NCBI GenBank assembly: GCA_003993805.1
Contig: RSEF01000017.1
Coordinates: 11,809,838-11,873,837, forward strand
Length of the DNA: 64,000 nt
Source of the DNA: Himantopus leucocephalus
Taxonomy: Eukaryota; Chordata; Aves; Charadriiformes; Recurvirostridae
Direction of reading: 5' to 3'
Part shown: positions 27,001 through 40,508 of the stretch, in pieces
Position numbering within the stretch: the first letter of the stretch is position 1
How the letters are laid out: each line of letters starts with the position of its first letter
The notes under the pieces: generated by a model
Told to the model about the DNA's origin: nothing
Database searches by the model: none
The model's input: only the letters and a program-made list of their open reading frames with translations
Made by a program: the position numbers and the translations under genes

Positions 27001-29046
27001 CAGCAGGTGAGCAGGTGAGTGTCTTTCGCTTTTGCTGGCAGTGCTGTACCTAGGCAGTTTCACTTTCCGTTCTCACATTTTTTCATTATCTTACACCTAT
27101 ATTTTTACAGCCACACCTAAACCCTGCTGTAACTGAACACTGACAAATTTTGGAGCAGCCAATCTATAATACCCCACTTATGGCACAGGCGCAAGATCTC
27201 TCCAAAAAGGCTGAAGGGGAAACAGTCAAAAGCCGAAGAGAGCCTTGGAGCATCGGCTAAAGTCTGCTGTCCCGGGCTCTGGTGGAACAAAGTCATGATC
27301 ATCGGTTGCAAATATCTCATTGCAGCAGTGAAATTTCCAAACCAATAGCATGTTTTGCTAAGGAACCATAAACACTTTTGCACTTGCTTCTCCTTTTAAT
27401 TTCAGCACCATGTAAGTTTTAGAGAGAAAATTGTCTGATGCTCTTGTAAAAAGTAATCTAGCCTCTGATTTTGGGGTGTAAATTTATTCCACATACTTCA
27501 CTATGTGCCTAGCAAAGGAATTTGTGACCCATATACACAAATAACTGTATGTGCAGCATGATACAGATCTGGGCAGACACCGGGTTATTTTTCTTTTCCA
27601 AGAAAATCCTGGAGCAGAATTAGTCAAAAAGACATGTTACCCTGGCAAAAGATAAGTCCAGAGCTCTCCCAAGTGTACTGCTGATGAATCAACAGCTCGA
27701 GCACTCAGCCAGCTCAGTGCTGTGCTAGATGTACAGCAATAAATGGTGTACTTTTGCTACACAAATTGCAGCAGCGAAGATATGCCGTGAAATGCATAAC
27801 TGTTGAAAGATGATTAGCAGACCAGTACTCTCTACTACTACAGCGTGTTTCTTTTCTCATTAGACTTTCCCTGCTGTTTCCAACTTCTACCAAAGTCCTG
27901 CTCAACCAAAAGGTTTCAGTACTCGATGAAAGACCACAAATTTTGCCTACTCAGTTTCCTGAGAGAGAAGAAATAAATTTAAGGCTATGCTTCCAGTTGG
28001 ACCCACATGGGCTCTGCAAAGACACAGTGTCTGCCCAAGATCTACCCAGGAACTACAAACTTTAACTGCAGTGGTTGTTACAGGTGTGATCAGGGCTACA
28101 TTTCCTGTAGAATCAACCGGCACCCATCCTGATGGCTACCAATGTTCAGAAAAACACTTATAATGTTGTGGCAAAAAATAATTTTGCAAACCACAGCAAA
28201 TTAACATTGCTAGGCTCAGCCTTAATTCACAGGAGCATCTGTAAGATGACAGTTTGCCCTTTCTTCTTCCAAGTCAGCAGCCACGCTGGTCACAAACTGT
28301 AAGCAAACTGTGTTCCGCAGCTGCACATTCTCTCTAAAAAGTTGGTGAACTTACCGTCGGCATGGTGCTACCTATGCTCTTCTTCAAACCGTCTCTGAGA
28401 GTTTTTTTACTGTTATAAATAAGTGCTTTTAAAACTGATGCATTTGCAGTCATTTCAATCACTGGCATCCAAAAGTGTAGTTCAGNAGAAGTGCCACGAT
28501 CTTTTTTTCCCCCTGGTATCTCAAGTTCAAGCTACAGTTCCTCACATGGTGCCTTGACTCTAACAGCTGGGCTTTAAGAAAAAACAGGAATTGTCCAAAA
28601 GCATGTGACAAAATCATGCAAGTTGGTAAAAGCAAAGCCGGAGGGGTGGAAGAAACTGGTGAGTCAGCTTGTCACAGAAACATATTTAGAGCTTAACTGG
28701 CTGTAAAACTCAATAGGGGCTATGTGTTCTGGGGCACTGGGCCAAAATATGCCCGAAAGCCTCCAGCTCCGTATGACAGAAGTAGTTCTATCATGCAAAC
28801 AAACACTTTTCCGAGCAAAGGATTTTAGCTGAGAGCAAACAGGTCTTTGTGAGTCTTTCACCACAAATGGCTTTGTGCTGCCAAAATCTGGATCCTTCAG
28901 ACAGCAATGATTTTCCTCCCTGCTGTTTCCCCTTCCCTAAAGAACTTGGGAGCAGTTCCCAAAGCACCACGCACTTGGGGAACAGGGGACTGCGTTGCTC
29001 GCTCACCAAGTGGCCACGCACGCATGACCCGTCCAGCCCTGTACCC
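24061..29046. other. Intergenic, no recognised gene
   Basis: No exon, RNA gene or transposon is recognised. It holds a run of 20 A's at 25204-25223 preceded by an ambiguous base at 25203, an AT-rich section at about 25.8-26.1 kb, and a lone N at 28486. The open frame across the A-run (24785-25333 plus) encodes a poly-Lys artefact. Confidence 0.55.
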
Positions 29047-29106
29047 CTGCACCTCCTGCGCCCTCTGCACCTCCTGTGCCCTCTGCACCTCCTGCGCCCT
29101 CTGCAC
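29047..29106. repeat. 18-bp tandem repeat, about 3.3 copies
   Basis: The unit CTGCACCTCCTGCGCCCT starts at 29047, 29065 (one change, GCG to GTG) and 29083, followed by a partial CTGCAC. The period is a multiple of three, so every frame stays open and gives repetitive Cys/Arg or Pro/Leu peptides; this does not imply coding. Confidence 0.95.
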
Positions 29107-32100
29107 GTGCACCAGTCGTTCCACCAAAGAGAAAACATAATATTAACGGGCTGTGTTCTGCCTCTCACCCAGACACTAGCCGGTCCCAGCCGTGCCAGAG
29201 CCACGCAGCAGACCCCATGGCACGTCATGCTTGAAGAGAAACATCAGCAGCAGGGATGGCCCCAGGCCAGTCACCCAACTTGGGAGACGCGCTCTCCCGT
29301 GGGTCAGTTGCTGCAGACACTGGTCCCCCTGTACCCTCCTCTGTCTGCCTCAGCTAGCGTCTTTTCTGATCATAAAAAACTATCTTACGGAAGGAAAATA
29401 AACAGTGAAATGTCTAAGATGTAAAGCAAGGGTGTGGTCCAGAAAGAAAGGGCATCACGGGGCAAGCCCAGCCCAGGAGGAGTTTTACTGACATACAGAA
29501 ACGCACGGAGTTGCTGCGTAAGGGCAAACGTGGCCGGGCTTGGGAGACACGGCCGCTGCCGCAGGCGAGGCCTGGCCGGGCTCGGCGGCTGTCGGGGTGA
29601 GCAGCACACAGACGGGGCTTAACGGTGCGTTTTACAAACAGTTTTTACCGGCTGAAGTGATTCTGCAGCTGCCTCTGGAGACTGCCATTAATACTTATTT
29701 TTGGACCATTTGGTTGGTGCTGACAGAAATTCCCCCAAACAGCTCACCGAATGAAAGCTTTCCCTGGCTACCTTTAAAAGGGGAGCTGATTACTAAGGGG
29801 TTTAATTGGTATTTTTGATGCTCTGGGTGTTTCCATGAGTCTCTGGCACAAAGCTGTCGAGATATTTTAATACAAACTTGACAAATTCACTGGAGCTATG
29901 TAGTTCAGCTTTTGCAGGGTGCTAACACTGGAAGCTCTGAAGAAAGTGCCAAAACGGGGGGGTTAGTGTATTGCACAGCTCAGGTGCAACGGGCTGCCAC
30001 GGCGGCTGTCATTTCTTTGAACGATAATTTCATTGCTAGCACCTGGTACCCCCTCTGACCGGAGGTATTTTACTTTATTTGTCCCAGTATACACAAACCC
30101 ACTCGTTTTCACAAAGCCAGAGAACAAAGCCTTGGTGCCACCAAAAATGCCCCACGTCACCGTGATAACCGTTACGCAATTACCTGCAGAGAAGTGATGA
30201 TAACTCTGTTTCAAAGGCATGGGAATATGGTTTTGAATTAGGCCCAAGGAACAAATTCTTTGGTTTGATGACACCAAAGAGCTCATTCAACGCCGCTATA
30301 ACAGGTAGAAGTAACACACTGACCCTCACGGACCCGGCTTGAAGCCCACGGTGAGCTCCTAAACCAGCAATGTCCCGTTTGGGATATTTTCCTTATATGT
30401 AAATAAGGAAATACATGCTATTAAGAATTTTGGATAAATTGCACAATTAAAAAAGTGGGCATTCGTCTGTATGGAAACCCTCTGTGGTCACAAAGTCTAG
30501 GGCAAAATCCCAGCTGCCCTGGGTGTCCAGAAAAGTGGTTACCAGTGCCGCGGTGCTCAGCTGCTGCCGGTGTGAAACAGCAACTTGTGCCATTCCAGCA
30601 GACCCCGCAGAATCACCATGAGCAACTCTCCACAGCATTTGAGCTGGTGTTTTTCTCTGGCACTAAACTCCTTCAGCTCCCGTGCAAGGACAAGACGGCA
30701 GAGCGGGTTGCAGATGCCCGAGGAAACCTGTGCAAAATCCCCCCGGTTCCCGTCCCCTCTGCGGCCTGGCCTGCCTGCTGGTCACTGCGAAGAGCAGCAG
30801 CTTGAATTACTGCAGGGCCCTGGATTAAGTCAGTCTTTTCTGTATGTTATTGACATTTCCATGTTCATAGCTCCCGCAGGAGCAGAGCTGTTGGCAGGGC
30901 TCGGCGCAGCGACCAGAGCGGGGACGAGGGGGAAGGCTGCTCATGCTTTGGACACGCTGGATGAGCAGGACCCACGAGCACCCGTGCCACGGCAGCTCCT
31001 TCTCTCTCTGATACTTTGTCTTAGCAGGACCTCACATTTTCGCATCTTGCTCCAGTGCTCGTTCACAAGGCTGACACATACGGCTGTACCCTGTGTGGCC
31101 CCTGCTAATTCATGACAACACTAGTGACTGACAAGAGCTGGCTCCTTCCCCATCAACACACACTCTGGGCCAGCATGAGCAGCAAATTTACAGTCAAGAA
31201 ATCTCTTAAAGTAAACACCGGAGTGAGTGCTTGTGGCCGTATCTTGCAAGCGCTGTTCAAAAGACTTGGCTCCTGGGGTTGGAGTGCATCGTCTCCAGTG
31301 TGAGCCTCGCTGAAGTTAATATTAATGCTGCAAATATTAACGCTACAGCTAACCCAGCCAGCTGCTGCACAAGGCAAAGCAGAGAGTTTATAGCAGAAAA
31401 GTCCCTGCAGCCTATTAGTTCTCTGCAAGACAGCAGTCTCGTCCTTCCAGATGTGCGCTCTGGCATTCAGCTCCGGAGCATCTGAGCGCTGGAGAGATGG
31501 CAAGCTCTACGCATGCCAAACATGTGTCAGAAACATTTCTGAGGAGCGTCTGCTCTCGCTACCCATCCCACGCTGTCCCGTGCTGTTCCTGACACGACCG
31601 CAAACAGCAGTGTCACACACCAGGGTTCTCGCTGTCAGGAATGACATTTTGAAGCCACGCTCCCAGTGCTCAGTCCCAGCTCTGCCACTGAGCCCTTGCA
31701 CGAGCGCGGGCTGATGATTACGGCTGTGCTGAGGCTGAGCAGGGGGTGCTGGCTGCAGAGCGCTCCTCCTGCCCTGCAGGCAGGGATGCAGTGGAGGGGG
31801 ACCCGGCTCCCCTCCGCGCCGCTTTCCCCGGTTTCCCTGCTTTGCTGGGCTGGGCTCACTTATGCTCTCCTCTCCCTGGTTCACGGGTATGTATCAGCCG
31901 ATGCACATGCCACTAACCGTAGGTGGTTTTCTATCTGTCATACACAGGGCTAGCAGGACAGATACCAGTACCTTTATACACGTTCATAAGTGTCAGTGAA
32001 GAAAATGTTGCTTAGTTGAAGGGTACAACCATAAAAATGAAACCTTTTTCACTGTGTGTTTAAGAAGAAGTTACAACTTTGGTGGATGCTACATTTAATT

Positions 32101-32588
32101 CTCATCCACACAGAAGCAGTGGGCTTGCCAAAGCTGTACATGTTCATACCCTGGACAGGAGTATTTTTTGGATGGCACAAAGGCCACGGAGAGAGTGGTG
32201 GTTGCCATGTTCCACCCTCGGGGTGTGGCTGCTGCCTTCCCTCCGGGGCAACTTGAACAAATAAGCTCCTTCGGGGAATTAGAGAGCTGAAATATTAGCA
32301 ACCACTGGCACTGTCATGGACACGTGTCACAACCCAAAACAAAGACATATTCTGATAGAGAGGTTTGTAAGTTTTTATTTTGGGCTGAATTGTATTTCCA
32401 TGAGAGAGAGACAGTGAGACTAATGATGCAGACAGAGAAATTAGCCAGGATGTGACAGAAGCATAGTGAGTAACGCACTGGAAGTACCAGTGGGGAAAAC
32501 AGGTTGAGCAAGAAGAAGTGATTTTTTTTAACATTTGTGTGTATATAGATAATACATAATTAGACCTCTTGGTGTGTTATGTATTAGT
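29107..32588. other. Intergenic, with a small GC-rich patch
   Basis: No gene is recognised. A short CpG-dense patch at about 29525-29600 (CGTGGCCGGGCTT, ACGGCCGCTGCCGCAGGCG) is too short for a typical promoter island. Open frames around 30.6-31.1 kb and 31.5-31.9 kb have no recognisable motifs. Confidence 0.5.
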
Positions 32589-32690
32589 CTCTCTGGTGTC
32601 ACTGTCTGCCCCTAAAAGACCAATGTTCCCGTTCTTCCTCTCTGTTGTCACTGTCTGCCCCTAAAAGACCAATGTTCCCATTCTTCCTCT
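32589..32690. repeat. 49-bp tandem duplication
   Basis: A 49-base unit beginning CTCTCTGGTGTCACTGTC and containing CCCCTAAAAGACCAATG is repeated immediately, with only a couple of mismatches (for example G to A before TTCTTCCTC). The near-identity points to a recent event or to a collapsed or expanded minisatellite. Confidence 0.95.
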
Positions 32691-35600
32691 CTTTCCACAG
32701 AAAGTTTTAAGTGACATCTACATAAGTAGAGAACAAATTTTGTTCCACCGAGTTCTGGCACATTAAACCTAACAAATATACAAGAGACGCCAGAGTAGCT
32801 AATGCTGTGTGCTCATTGCCTTTGTGATACATCTCTGCTAAGGAGAGTGTAGAGGGGGCCAGTCCAGAGCAAAACTATTGTTTGCAATTGCCTTTTCCTT
32901 TGACATTTTCATTGTATGTTCTTTTAGGATTGTAAATCTCCTGCGATGTCTTTACAACACAGCTGCGAAGAGGCACTATCTAAAAGGCTGAGGAAGAAAA
33001 TGTCCTGCCACCTGGGAGCAGCACTCTTTATCTCCCCAGTAACATTCAGGTGTCTTGGGCCGGTCTGGCTCTCTTCTCTCCCACTCTGATATTTTTCAGT
33101 CAATGCATGCCTGATTCTTTTTTTGTTCTTTCCTGAATTGCAGGTAGCTTTGAAAAAACACACATGAACCAGCCCTGCCAGGTGAAAAATAAAGGCTCCT
33201 GATTGCTATCATTATTATTATACCACTAGACATTTTATTAACACTAAAGTGTGACATTTCCCTCCAAAGAAAGGCCTTCTTCTGCCCTTCTGCATGGCTA
33301 CTTTATTGAATCCAAACTCCGTTTCCGAGGATCTTCACCTGTTTAAACGCTGCTGTGTTTCTAAAAGCAATTTAACCTTTCATCTTTTATGGATGGATCC
33401 TTTTTTAACAAAAATCCTATAGGGCCATTTTTCTCCTCATCTCCTTGTGATCTCAGTGATATTACGTGATGTAGCTTTTGAAGAAGAAATGCCGAAACAG
33501 CAGCTTCACCACCTGCAGCTAATGCAGCAGGAAGACGGAAAAGGCAACCTGGAAAAATCCCTTTTCAACATTTCTCTCACAAGCTCCTGGTAAGAATCCC
33601 CCAAACTGACAATGCCTCTTGCATAGAAATGAAGGGCAAGTGCTCAGAGAGGGGAGAACGGCTTGGACATTTTGCCAGTGTAAAACCCATCAGCTTGTTT
33701 TCCAGCATCGCATCGATGACTGAAGCGCCACCCAGCTTTAATTATTTATTTTTGGCAACGGCTGTGTGTTGTCCGAGGTAACACGGTCTCCTGGGATGAA
33801 GGAAGTCATTGTGAACACAACCAGTGCCCGAGAGGTGCAGTGCTTAGAGACAGAACTGTTTTCAAGACATTGTTGGATGATTTTACTGCTTACTTACTGC
33901 ACGGCTCACATGGGACTCTTGGTTCAATAAAAACCAGACAAACTACAGACACCAGTATGTATTTTCCTCTACTAAATCCTCTAATCCTAGTTCAGTCCAG
34001 AGTACTCAGAGAAATTCAGCCTCTCTCTATGCCAATACATGTTTGTCCTTCTCCCTCCTCAGCCCAGGCATCTCCCCGGGGAAGGCAGATCTGTCCTCGC
34101 AGCAAGCCCAGCGCTCCCCGAGCCCGCGCACACCACCCCAGGCAGGCATTTACCACCGGGGACCGCAGAACCGCAGGGCTGCGCTGGCACCAGCCGAAGC
34201 GGGTCCCTTTCTCCTCCTCCCATCTGCCTCGGCACCGCAACTGAGTGACGGCCAAAGCCCACAGGGTGTTTGGAAAGATCTACTGCAAATGCGAATGCTC
34301 CGGCTCTGCCGTGTGCCCGTGGAGAGGCAGCCGCCTCCGCTGCCCATCTGGGATTACCCAGTGCCACCAGCCGGGGGGAGCACAGAGAGCCTGGGGGCTG
34401 TGGGAGACGCGTGGTTCCTCCAGCCAGGGCCAGGCACCCTCTCCCTGTATGGCCACATGCGGCTCCTTCCCGAGTCCCTGGCGAGGGACACCAGGGCGGC
34501 ACTGGCCGCCTTGCCCGCGTGGGGAGGGACCGTGCGTCCACAGAGGACCCTTGATGACCCTACCCTCTGCTGCCCCTACGTTTGCTTGGCATTAGTCCTA
34601 TGTTTCCTCATCTAATGTAGGCTGCACCGCTTTCCCAACGCAGCTCAGTGCACCAGGCCCCCCAGGAGGCCTGAGCGCTGGAACAAGAGACTGAATTGGC
34701 TGAGCAACATAAACAGCTACTGCCGCAGCCATAACAAGGTCCTCCGGCGCCTGTAGACTTAAGCCACAGGCTCACCACCGGCAGCCGGGGCCAGGACGAC
34801 AGTCAGAGATCTCTGCGAGCAAACCCTACCTTGAGAAAACCCATTCCCTGGGTTTCTTGAGTCGCTGAGAAGTTTTTAGGAGGTTTTCAGGGAATTTTGA
34901 ACCAGGGACAAGAAGATAACTTGGATCTTTTCTTTATAGGGTCTCTGGATCTCTAATTTGAGGATTGTCCAAAGACTACAGGTGGGGACTGCTGAGTGCT
35001 GCAAATGGAAGTTTCCTCTTTGGCGCGGGCGGCTGTCCCTGAGCAGGAGCAGTGCCCACTGACCCCGAACACAAGTTAGTTTGCAGATCTCCTGCCCCTT
35101 CTCCTCTCCCCTCCCCTGTCCCTCTGCGTATCAGGTGTCAGTTTACAGTCTTGCTATGGAAGACGTTATTGTGTGTTCCACCCACAAATGAAAGACTGTG
35201 AAGTCTCACAGTTGTGCCATCTCTAAGCTGTAGTTAAAATCTACATTTATCTGTAATTTACTTTATAAAACACATTAATAAAAATAATTAAAGCCACATA
35301 GCCAGAGCATCCACCAGCCAGAGAGACATCATTAACATTCCCTGCACCTGAATAACAAGCAAGGAAAAACAACACGGGGATTTAGAGTTCAACTTGCAAA
35401 AGATAACACCATGCATTAGAAGCGAATGAGCCTCCCAATGGGAGCAGCACTAGAGAATGGAAAGAAAATAAAGTAGGGCAGTGTGCCAAATTCAGGAGGT
35501 TTAAAAAAAATAAGCAGCACAGCCATCACAAAAGAATCCCCGTTTCAGCCCAGCATGGGAGGAAGTATGAACTGAAACCCAACGAGGATTTCCATGTTAC

Positions 35601-37329
35601 TGTCTTAATTTGTAAAGGCTTTGAAAAATAACACAATGCTGAGCTGGTCTTTCTTTTTTGGGAAGAGGGGAGAGGGTCAAAGGGAACTGTATTGGTTATC
35701 AAATAATGACAGAAAAAGCTATTCTCTCTGGCTCTCCTAAACTCCCAAGTGACTTGAAGGGACACAAAACACATCCAAAGAAACCCTTGCACAGGAAGGC
35801 AAAGCAAAGCCCGCACCTTTCTCCAGCGTGCTGCTCTTGTGTAGCTGGTCCCTGCCTCCTTGCTGTGCGCTGACACACAGCAGCTGTCCCCCAGAGGGAC
35901 GGGGACTGCACCTTGAAATGGAGCCTGATGCTTTTCCTCGCACAGGAGGACAAGCTTTGGAGACTATAAAGCATATGGCAATAATGGCGGGATTAGAACT
36001 CGTGCATTCAGCGGCAGTTCTGGATGCACACCACCACGAAAGGCTCATACCTGGTAATTACTGGTCCAAGCTGGAGGGAGTTTATGCTAATAGCACCCAC
36101 AGGTACTGGACACAGAGCCTTTTTGTCCGTATTGTTGGAGGACGCCACATTCCTATCTAACTTTTCCTTTGCCTCCTGTTTTCAAACCTGTTCAGGATTT
36201 TTGCTTTTTCCAATTCTTATTCTGACAATTTTAATTGTATAAACCCAGCTTTTCACCTTTTGTTGCTCAATGGATATAGGAGAAGGCGAAATGCAGGTAG
36301 AGCACCACAAAAGCAAGAGGCAGGTGAGCTTTGAAGGAAAAGGGATCTAGGAAAGGGACAAAAAGGAGCATAGAAACAGAGGGTTGATCTCTGTTGTACT
36401 CACAGCATGGAGCAAGCCAAGCAACAGCTACTGTACCTTAACTAGGCAACCGGTAGAAAATCAAACCTTCCCTGTGATCAATAGGATAACGGGGAGAGTT
36501 TGATTAGCCTTGGAAAAATTACAATAAGGAGAGAACTTTTTCTCTCCATGGGCTGGGTGATTTCCCTGTGAAAGTTTTTACAAGAATGAGGCTGCATATA
36601 ATGCGTCTTGTTAACCCAAATTACATGCACTCGAATTCCCTCTCTTTCCCCAAAGAAATCAGAGAAGAAATCAGGCGTGAAATGGCATGTGGGTGGGGCC
36701 GCGCAGAGCCAGCACTACACTTGTAATTAAATGAGATGAGATGAGCCCCCACTTCTCAGAGCCTTTCAGTTTTTCTGCTGCGCTCTGCTCGCTCCCCACA
36801 AACACGGCGATACACTACTCGTACACAGATTTTACGCGCTCTGTGAAAGCGTGCTGCAGGAACCGGGGGTGCCTCTTGCCGTTCTCTACGTCAGGAAACC
36901 CTCAGACCTAAACTGCACGCTGCAGCCCCGGAGCAGAGCTGCCTGCTGGAAATGTTACCTTCTACGAACTTGTCAAGTCCACTTTTTAATCATCTCAAAC
37001 CGGAAGGGATCTGTCCTATTCACTAGAGACAACTGGCCAGTGCGGAGCATTGCAATGTAATTTTTCTAATCGTGTTCACAGTTTCTGTTACCAGATAATG
37101 TCACCGACCTCTCCCCCAGCCGTGCTGGGAGCCCTCTGTGCCCTGTGCTCTCTGGGCGCGAGCCCACGGCCTCCTGGTACGGGCTGGGGGAAATTCCCTG
37201 AACTGGTCACCGTTAGTGGGACCGCACGTGCCACGCCGCAGTGCAGCACGCCGTGTTTGCTAACGGCGTTCCACTGCTCAGGAGCCTTGGAAGACCTTGG
37301 AGCCATTCTATGGCTTAACACTGCGGTGA
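32691..37329. other. Intergenic, with a GC-rich segment at 34.05-34.6 kb
   Basis: No coding exon is recognised. Between about 34.05 and 34.6 kb the sequence is GC-rich and open in several frames on both strands at once, which fits low stop-codon density rather than coding. The remainder is mixed-composition DNA without recognised elements. Confidence 0.5.
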
Positions 37330-37830
37330 GGCGACGGCCTGCTCCGATGAAGTCCCGCAGGAGCCCTCGCACGCCGGGGCAGAGCGGCGCGGCGGTGACA
37401 CCAGCCCGCAGTGCCCCCCGGGAGCCTCTCCACGGCCGTCGCACACCCGCAGCTTCCCCTCGCAGCCTCCTCCAACAAGGCTGCAGAGGCGACTGCGCCC
37501 CGGGGAGGGGCACAGCCCAGCCTCAGCCTCGCCGCTCGGGCAGGAACGGGCATCTTCGGCCCCGGGGGGGTCCCACGCTCTTCCTCGCTGCTGGATGAAG
37601 GCGTGAGGGCCCCTTCCCGCACCCTCCTCCCCTGCGGACCCCGCCCGCCCCGCAGCGCCCTGCCGCCTCCGGAACCCCCCGCCCGGCCGCAGCCGCCCCC
37701 GGCGGGACGGAGGAGGAGGAGGAGGAGGAGGAGGAGGAGGGCTCGCAGCGCCACCCCCCGGAGCCGCCGCCGCTCCCCGGCCCGGCTCGGGGCGCCGGGA
37801 ACGGGCTGTGCTCTGAACAGCGGCTGGCCG
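37330..37830. promoter_or_regulatory. CpG island, possible promoter
   Basis: The strongest GC-rich block in the left part of the window, about 500 bases dense in CpG (CGCCGGGGCAGAGCGGCGCGG, then CCGCCGCCGCTCCCCGGCC). It includes a GGA repeat at 37709-37740. Long open frames cross it on both strands, including one that appears to start with poly-Leu because of the GGA repeat, so I do not read it as coding. It may mark a promoter of an unannotated or non-coding transcript, or an alternative first exon of a neighbour. Direction is unresolved. Confidence 0.55.
37709..37740. repeat. (GGA)n trinucleotide repeat
   Basis: About ten uninterrupted GGA units inside the CpG island. On the minus strand it reads as CTC/TCC and translates as poly-Leu or poly-Ser depending on frame. 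Purine-only strand asymmetry gives triplex potential. Confidence 0.95.
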
Positions 37831-40488
37831 CTTCTTTGCCAACGGTGCGTTGGTTAAAAGGTACCAGTTTCTCCCAGTCCGTAATGGGGGGCAAAGCCTG
37901 CGGTGCAGTAGGACAGAAGAGGGGCGGTCGGTACCTGGAGATGCCCAAGAGACTGAGCCCGACACAAACCCCCTTCCTGGGGGACAAGGGAAGGAGCTAA
38001 GAGGCCGCACCAGCCATGCCGTGCTACTGCCGTACCCGCGGGCTCGTTGGAGTTTGTGCACGGAGCACTGGAGTGCTCAGGAGGAACCTGTGTGAGCTTC
38101 TTGTCACACCTCGTCCCACAGCTGAGGGTGCGCCATGCCGAGCCAGCCCAGTCCCCGGCCGAGCCCAGCGCAGGCGCCCATTTGGCACTGTGGCAGTGCT
38201 GGTGTCTGAAATGTCTGATTCGCTGCAGTTTATTACAGCTGGAGGAGCGATCTTGTGCACGTGGGAACTGTCATTCCCAATCCCTGGCATAAAATCCATA
38301 GGAATGGAGTCCCTGTTTCCCAGACAGCACAGAAAACGGTGTATGAGGTTGCTACTATTATTAACAACAATAATAGAAGTACTAATAATGTAAATACTAA
38401 TAATTTGCATGGTAGCAGTGCCAAGAGTCTCTGTCTCACAGTGGGTCCGGTTGTGCCCGCTGCCAAAGCTCGTGCAAGAGCCAGAAGACTTCGCAGTCCA
38501 AAGACACGCAACAAAGTTTAGGTGAAAGGAGCACTTCAGTCCCGCTTTTACAGCGGAAGACTGAGCTGCTGGTGGAATTTAATGGCAAGATGGGTGTTCG
38601 GTTGTGAAAAACAATGTTGTGACCCTTCCTATAACTTCTGCTTTGCCGTACATTTCCCTCTGGAGGTGTAGAGACCTGCCATTGCTTCCAGGCTTGTGCT
38701 CCTCCAGCGTTCTGGCGCTGGCTGGCCTTGAAGCCCACTGTCGCCTCCTCGCCTTGTGTCTGTTTCTTTTCTGCCGCTGGCGTGTTGGCGCCCTGCCCGC
38801 TGGGTCTCCTTGCTTTTCAGGCCTCCTCTTAGTTTCTGGCTTTGTTTTTGTCAGTGAAGCGTACGGTACGGTGCCAGTGGTCCTGGTGATGCAAGGGAAG
38901 GCAGCGATTGCAATAATAAGCCGAGTAAGTGAGCCCCAGAGGGAGCAACCTGGGACAATACGCTCGTGGCGCTGCCTTCCTCCGGGGAGCAGAGACAAGG
39001 AGAAGAAACAAAGGCGACTAAGTGAAGAGAGGCAAGCAGGTGGCACTGGGGAGGCGGCAGGTGGAAGCGAGACAGCAGCGCACAAAAGATGAAAGGAGGA
39101 ACGTAAGGAGAATGTGAAGCTGAAAGAGATGCTCAATGTGGGACAAGGGAATGCTGAAGAAGGAGCCACGTTTTAGGCCTTTGCAACAATAGCTTGTGAG
39201 GAGGTCTGCTTACGCGAGGATCAGCTCTCCTCCTTGACTGACAGCTGCTAAACGTGTCAGTAGCTCAAAAGGAGATGTTTTCAGTGTGTGCACCTCAGGC
39301 TGCCTCTGCTGATCCGCTGCCTCAGGTCAGGTGTATTGTACACGCTATAAAATAGCAGCATCTTCAACAGCTCCTCAGAATCTCCCCTCCCTCCTCTGCA
39401 GTCATCAAAATGCACTCCTCATTCACAGTCTCCTTCCAACACTGGGAATATCTCAACCCTTAGCAACAGGTGATGACAGGGCATGACATGTTATATCAGT
39501 GTTTCGGTCTCTAGAAGATTAAGATTAGATTCCTCCCACTTTTGCATTAATGTCCTGTGAGATGCACAGGGCTCGGCTTGCAAGCAAAATACCGTGTTTC
39601 CTACACGTGGTTGTACGGCTGCGCTCTGCAAAAACACAACTAATATACTGGTAATCCTTTTATCATTTTTTTTTATTCAGAAAATCTTTACTTGGGGCCA
39701 ACTTAATGTAATGCTTTGACCATCCAGATGCCACGTCAAGAACACATAAAATTAACCTCATTTTTCATTAGTGCCCCCTCACAAACAGCAGAGGTGGCCT
39801 TGTGGAAAACACAGGCAAAGCTGCATTTTTTAAAAAGATACTGTGCATAAGTGAGTTTACCGCAGGCTGGAATCTGGGGCTGACGGTCCCGTCTGGCTCA
39901 GTTTGGTGAGGAAACTGTTGAGGCTTTTTGGATACGGCGGCAGTACGCAGCGCGAGGTGGCACGGGGATCACCCAGCCGGCTCCCCTGCGCCGCGCCACG
40001 CTGAGCCCTGCCTGGCTGGCGGCTCCCGCCGGGGCTGCGGGCTGCCGGGTCGGCGACCGCCTGGTTACGCGCTCTGGCCGCTCGGCAGAGCTGATCAGGG
40101 AGCCACCTCATAAAACCCCTAGAATTACTGTTGGAGACCAGTGCCTTTAGTCTTGATCTGTGTCCAAAAGCAGTGAGGAGAATAAAGCAGAGGGGCTGTG
40201 ATGTTATTTAGGTATTTACTTCTTGTTCTTACTATATCCAAATGTTCTCAGAAACTGTTGTGAAATCTGAGCGTCGGCTTGCTTCCAGGTACTGTGCCTC
40301 TGCGGAGAGGAGGAGCGTTAGCCCAAAACTGGGGCTCTGGGGACGGCTGTGCTTCGGCAGGGAGAGAATCTGGAGATTTAGTGTTAATCCAAAGAAATTG
40401 CTGCAGCTGGGCCACATTAGTCCATTTTTGCACATTAATAGAAATGTAGGGGCGGACAGGTTTGGCACGTGGGAGCCAAACGGGGCAG
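37831..40488. other. Intergenic, with a small CpG patch at 39.94-40.10 kb
   Basis: No gene is recognised. A TTA/AAT-rich low-complexity tract lies at about 38351-38405. A CpG-dense patch of roughly 160 bases at 39935-40095 (CTGCGCCGCGCCACG, CGGGTCGGCGACCGCC) stands out, but is short for a promoter island. Confidence 0.5.
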
Positions 40489-40508
40489 GTGTGTGTGTGT
40501 GTGTGTGT
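40489..40508. repeat. (GT)10 microsatellite
   Basis: Ten uninterrupted GT dinucleotides in otherwise non-repetitive sequence. Confidence 0.97.

Noticed and set aside
34043..34615. 190-codon plus-strand frame in a GC-rich segment
   Set aside because: At least three other frames are open over the same bases, its apparent start is TTG, and there is no recognisable motif or splice support.
37308..37754. Minus-strand frame beginning with a Leu-rich, signal-peptide-like stretch
   Set aside because: The Leu run is produced by the (GGA)n repeat in a CpG island; the rest is low-complexity Gly/Arg/Pro and other frames are equally open.
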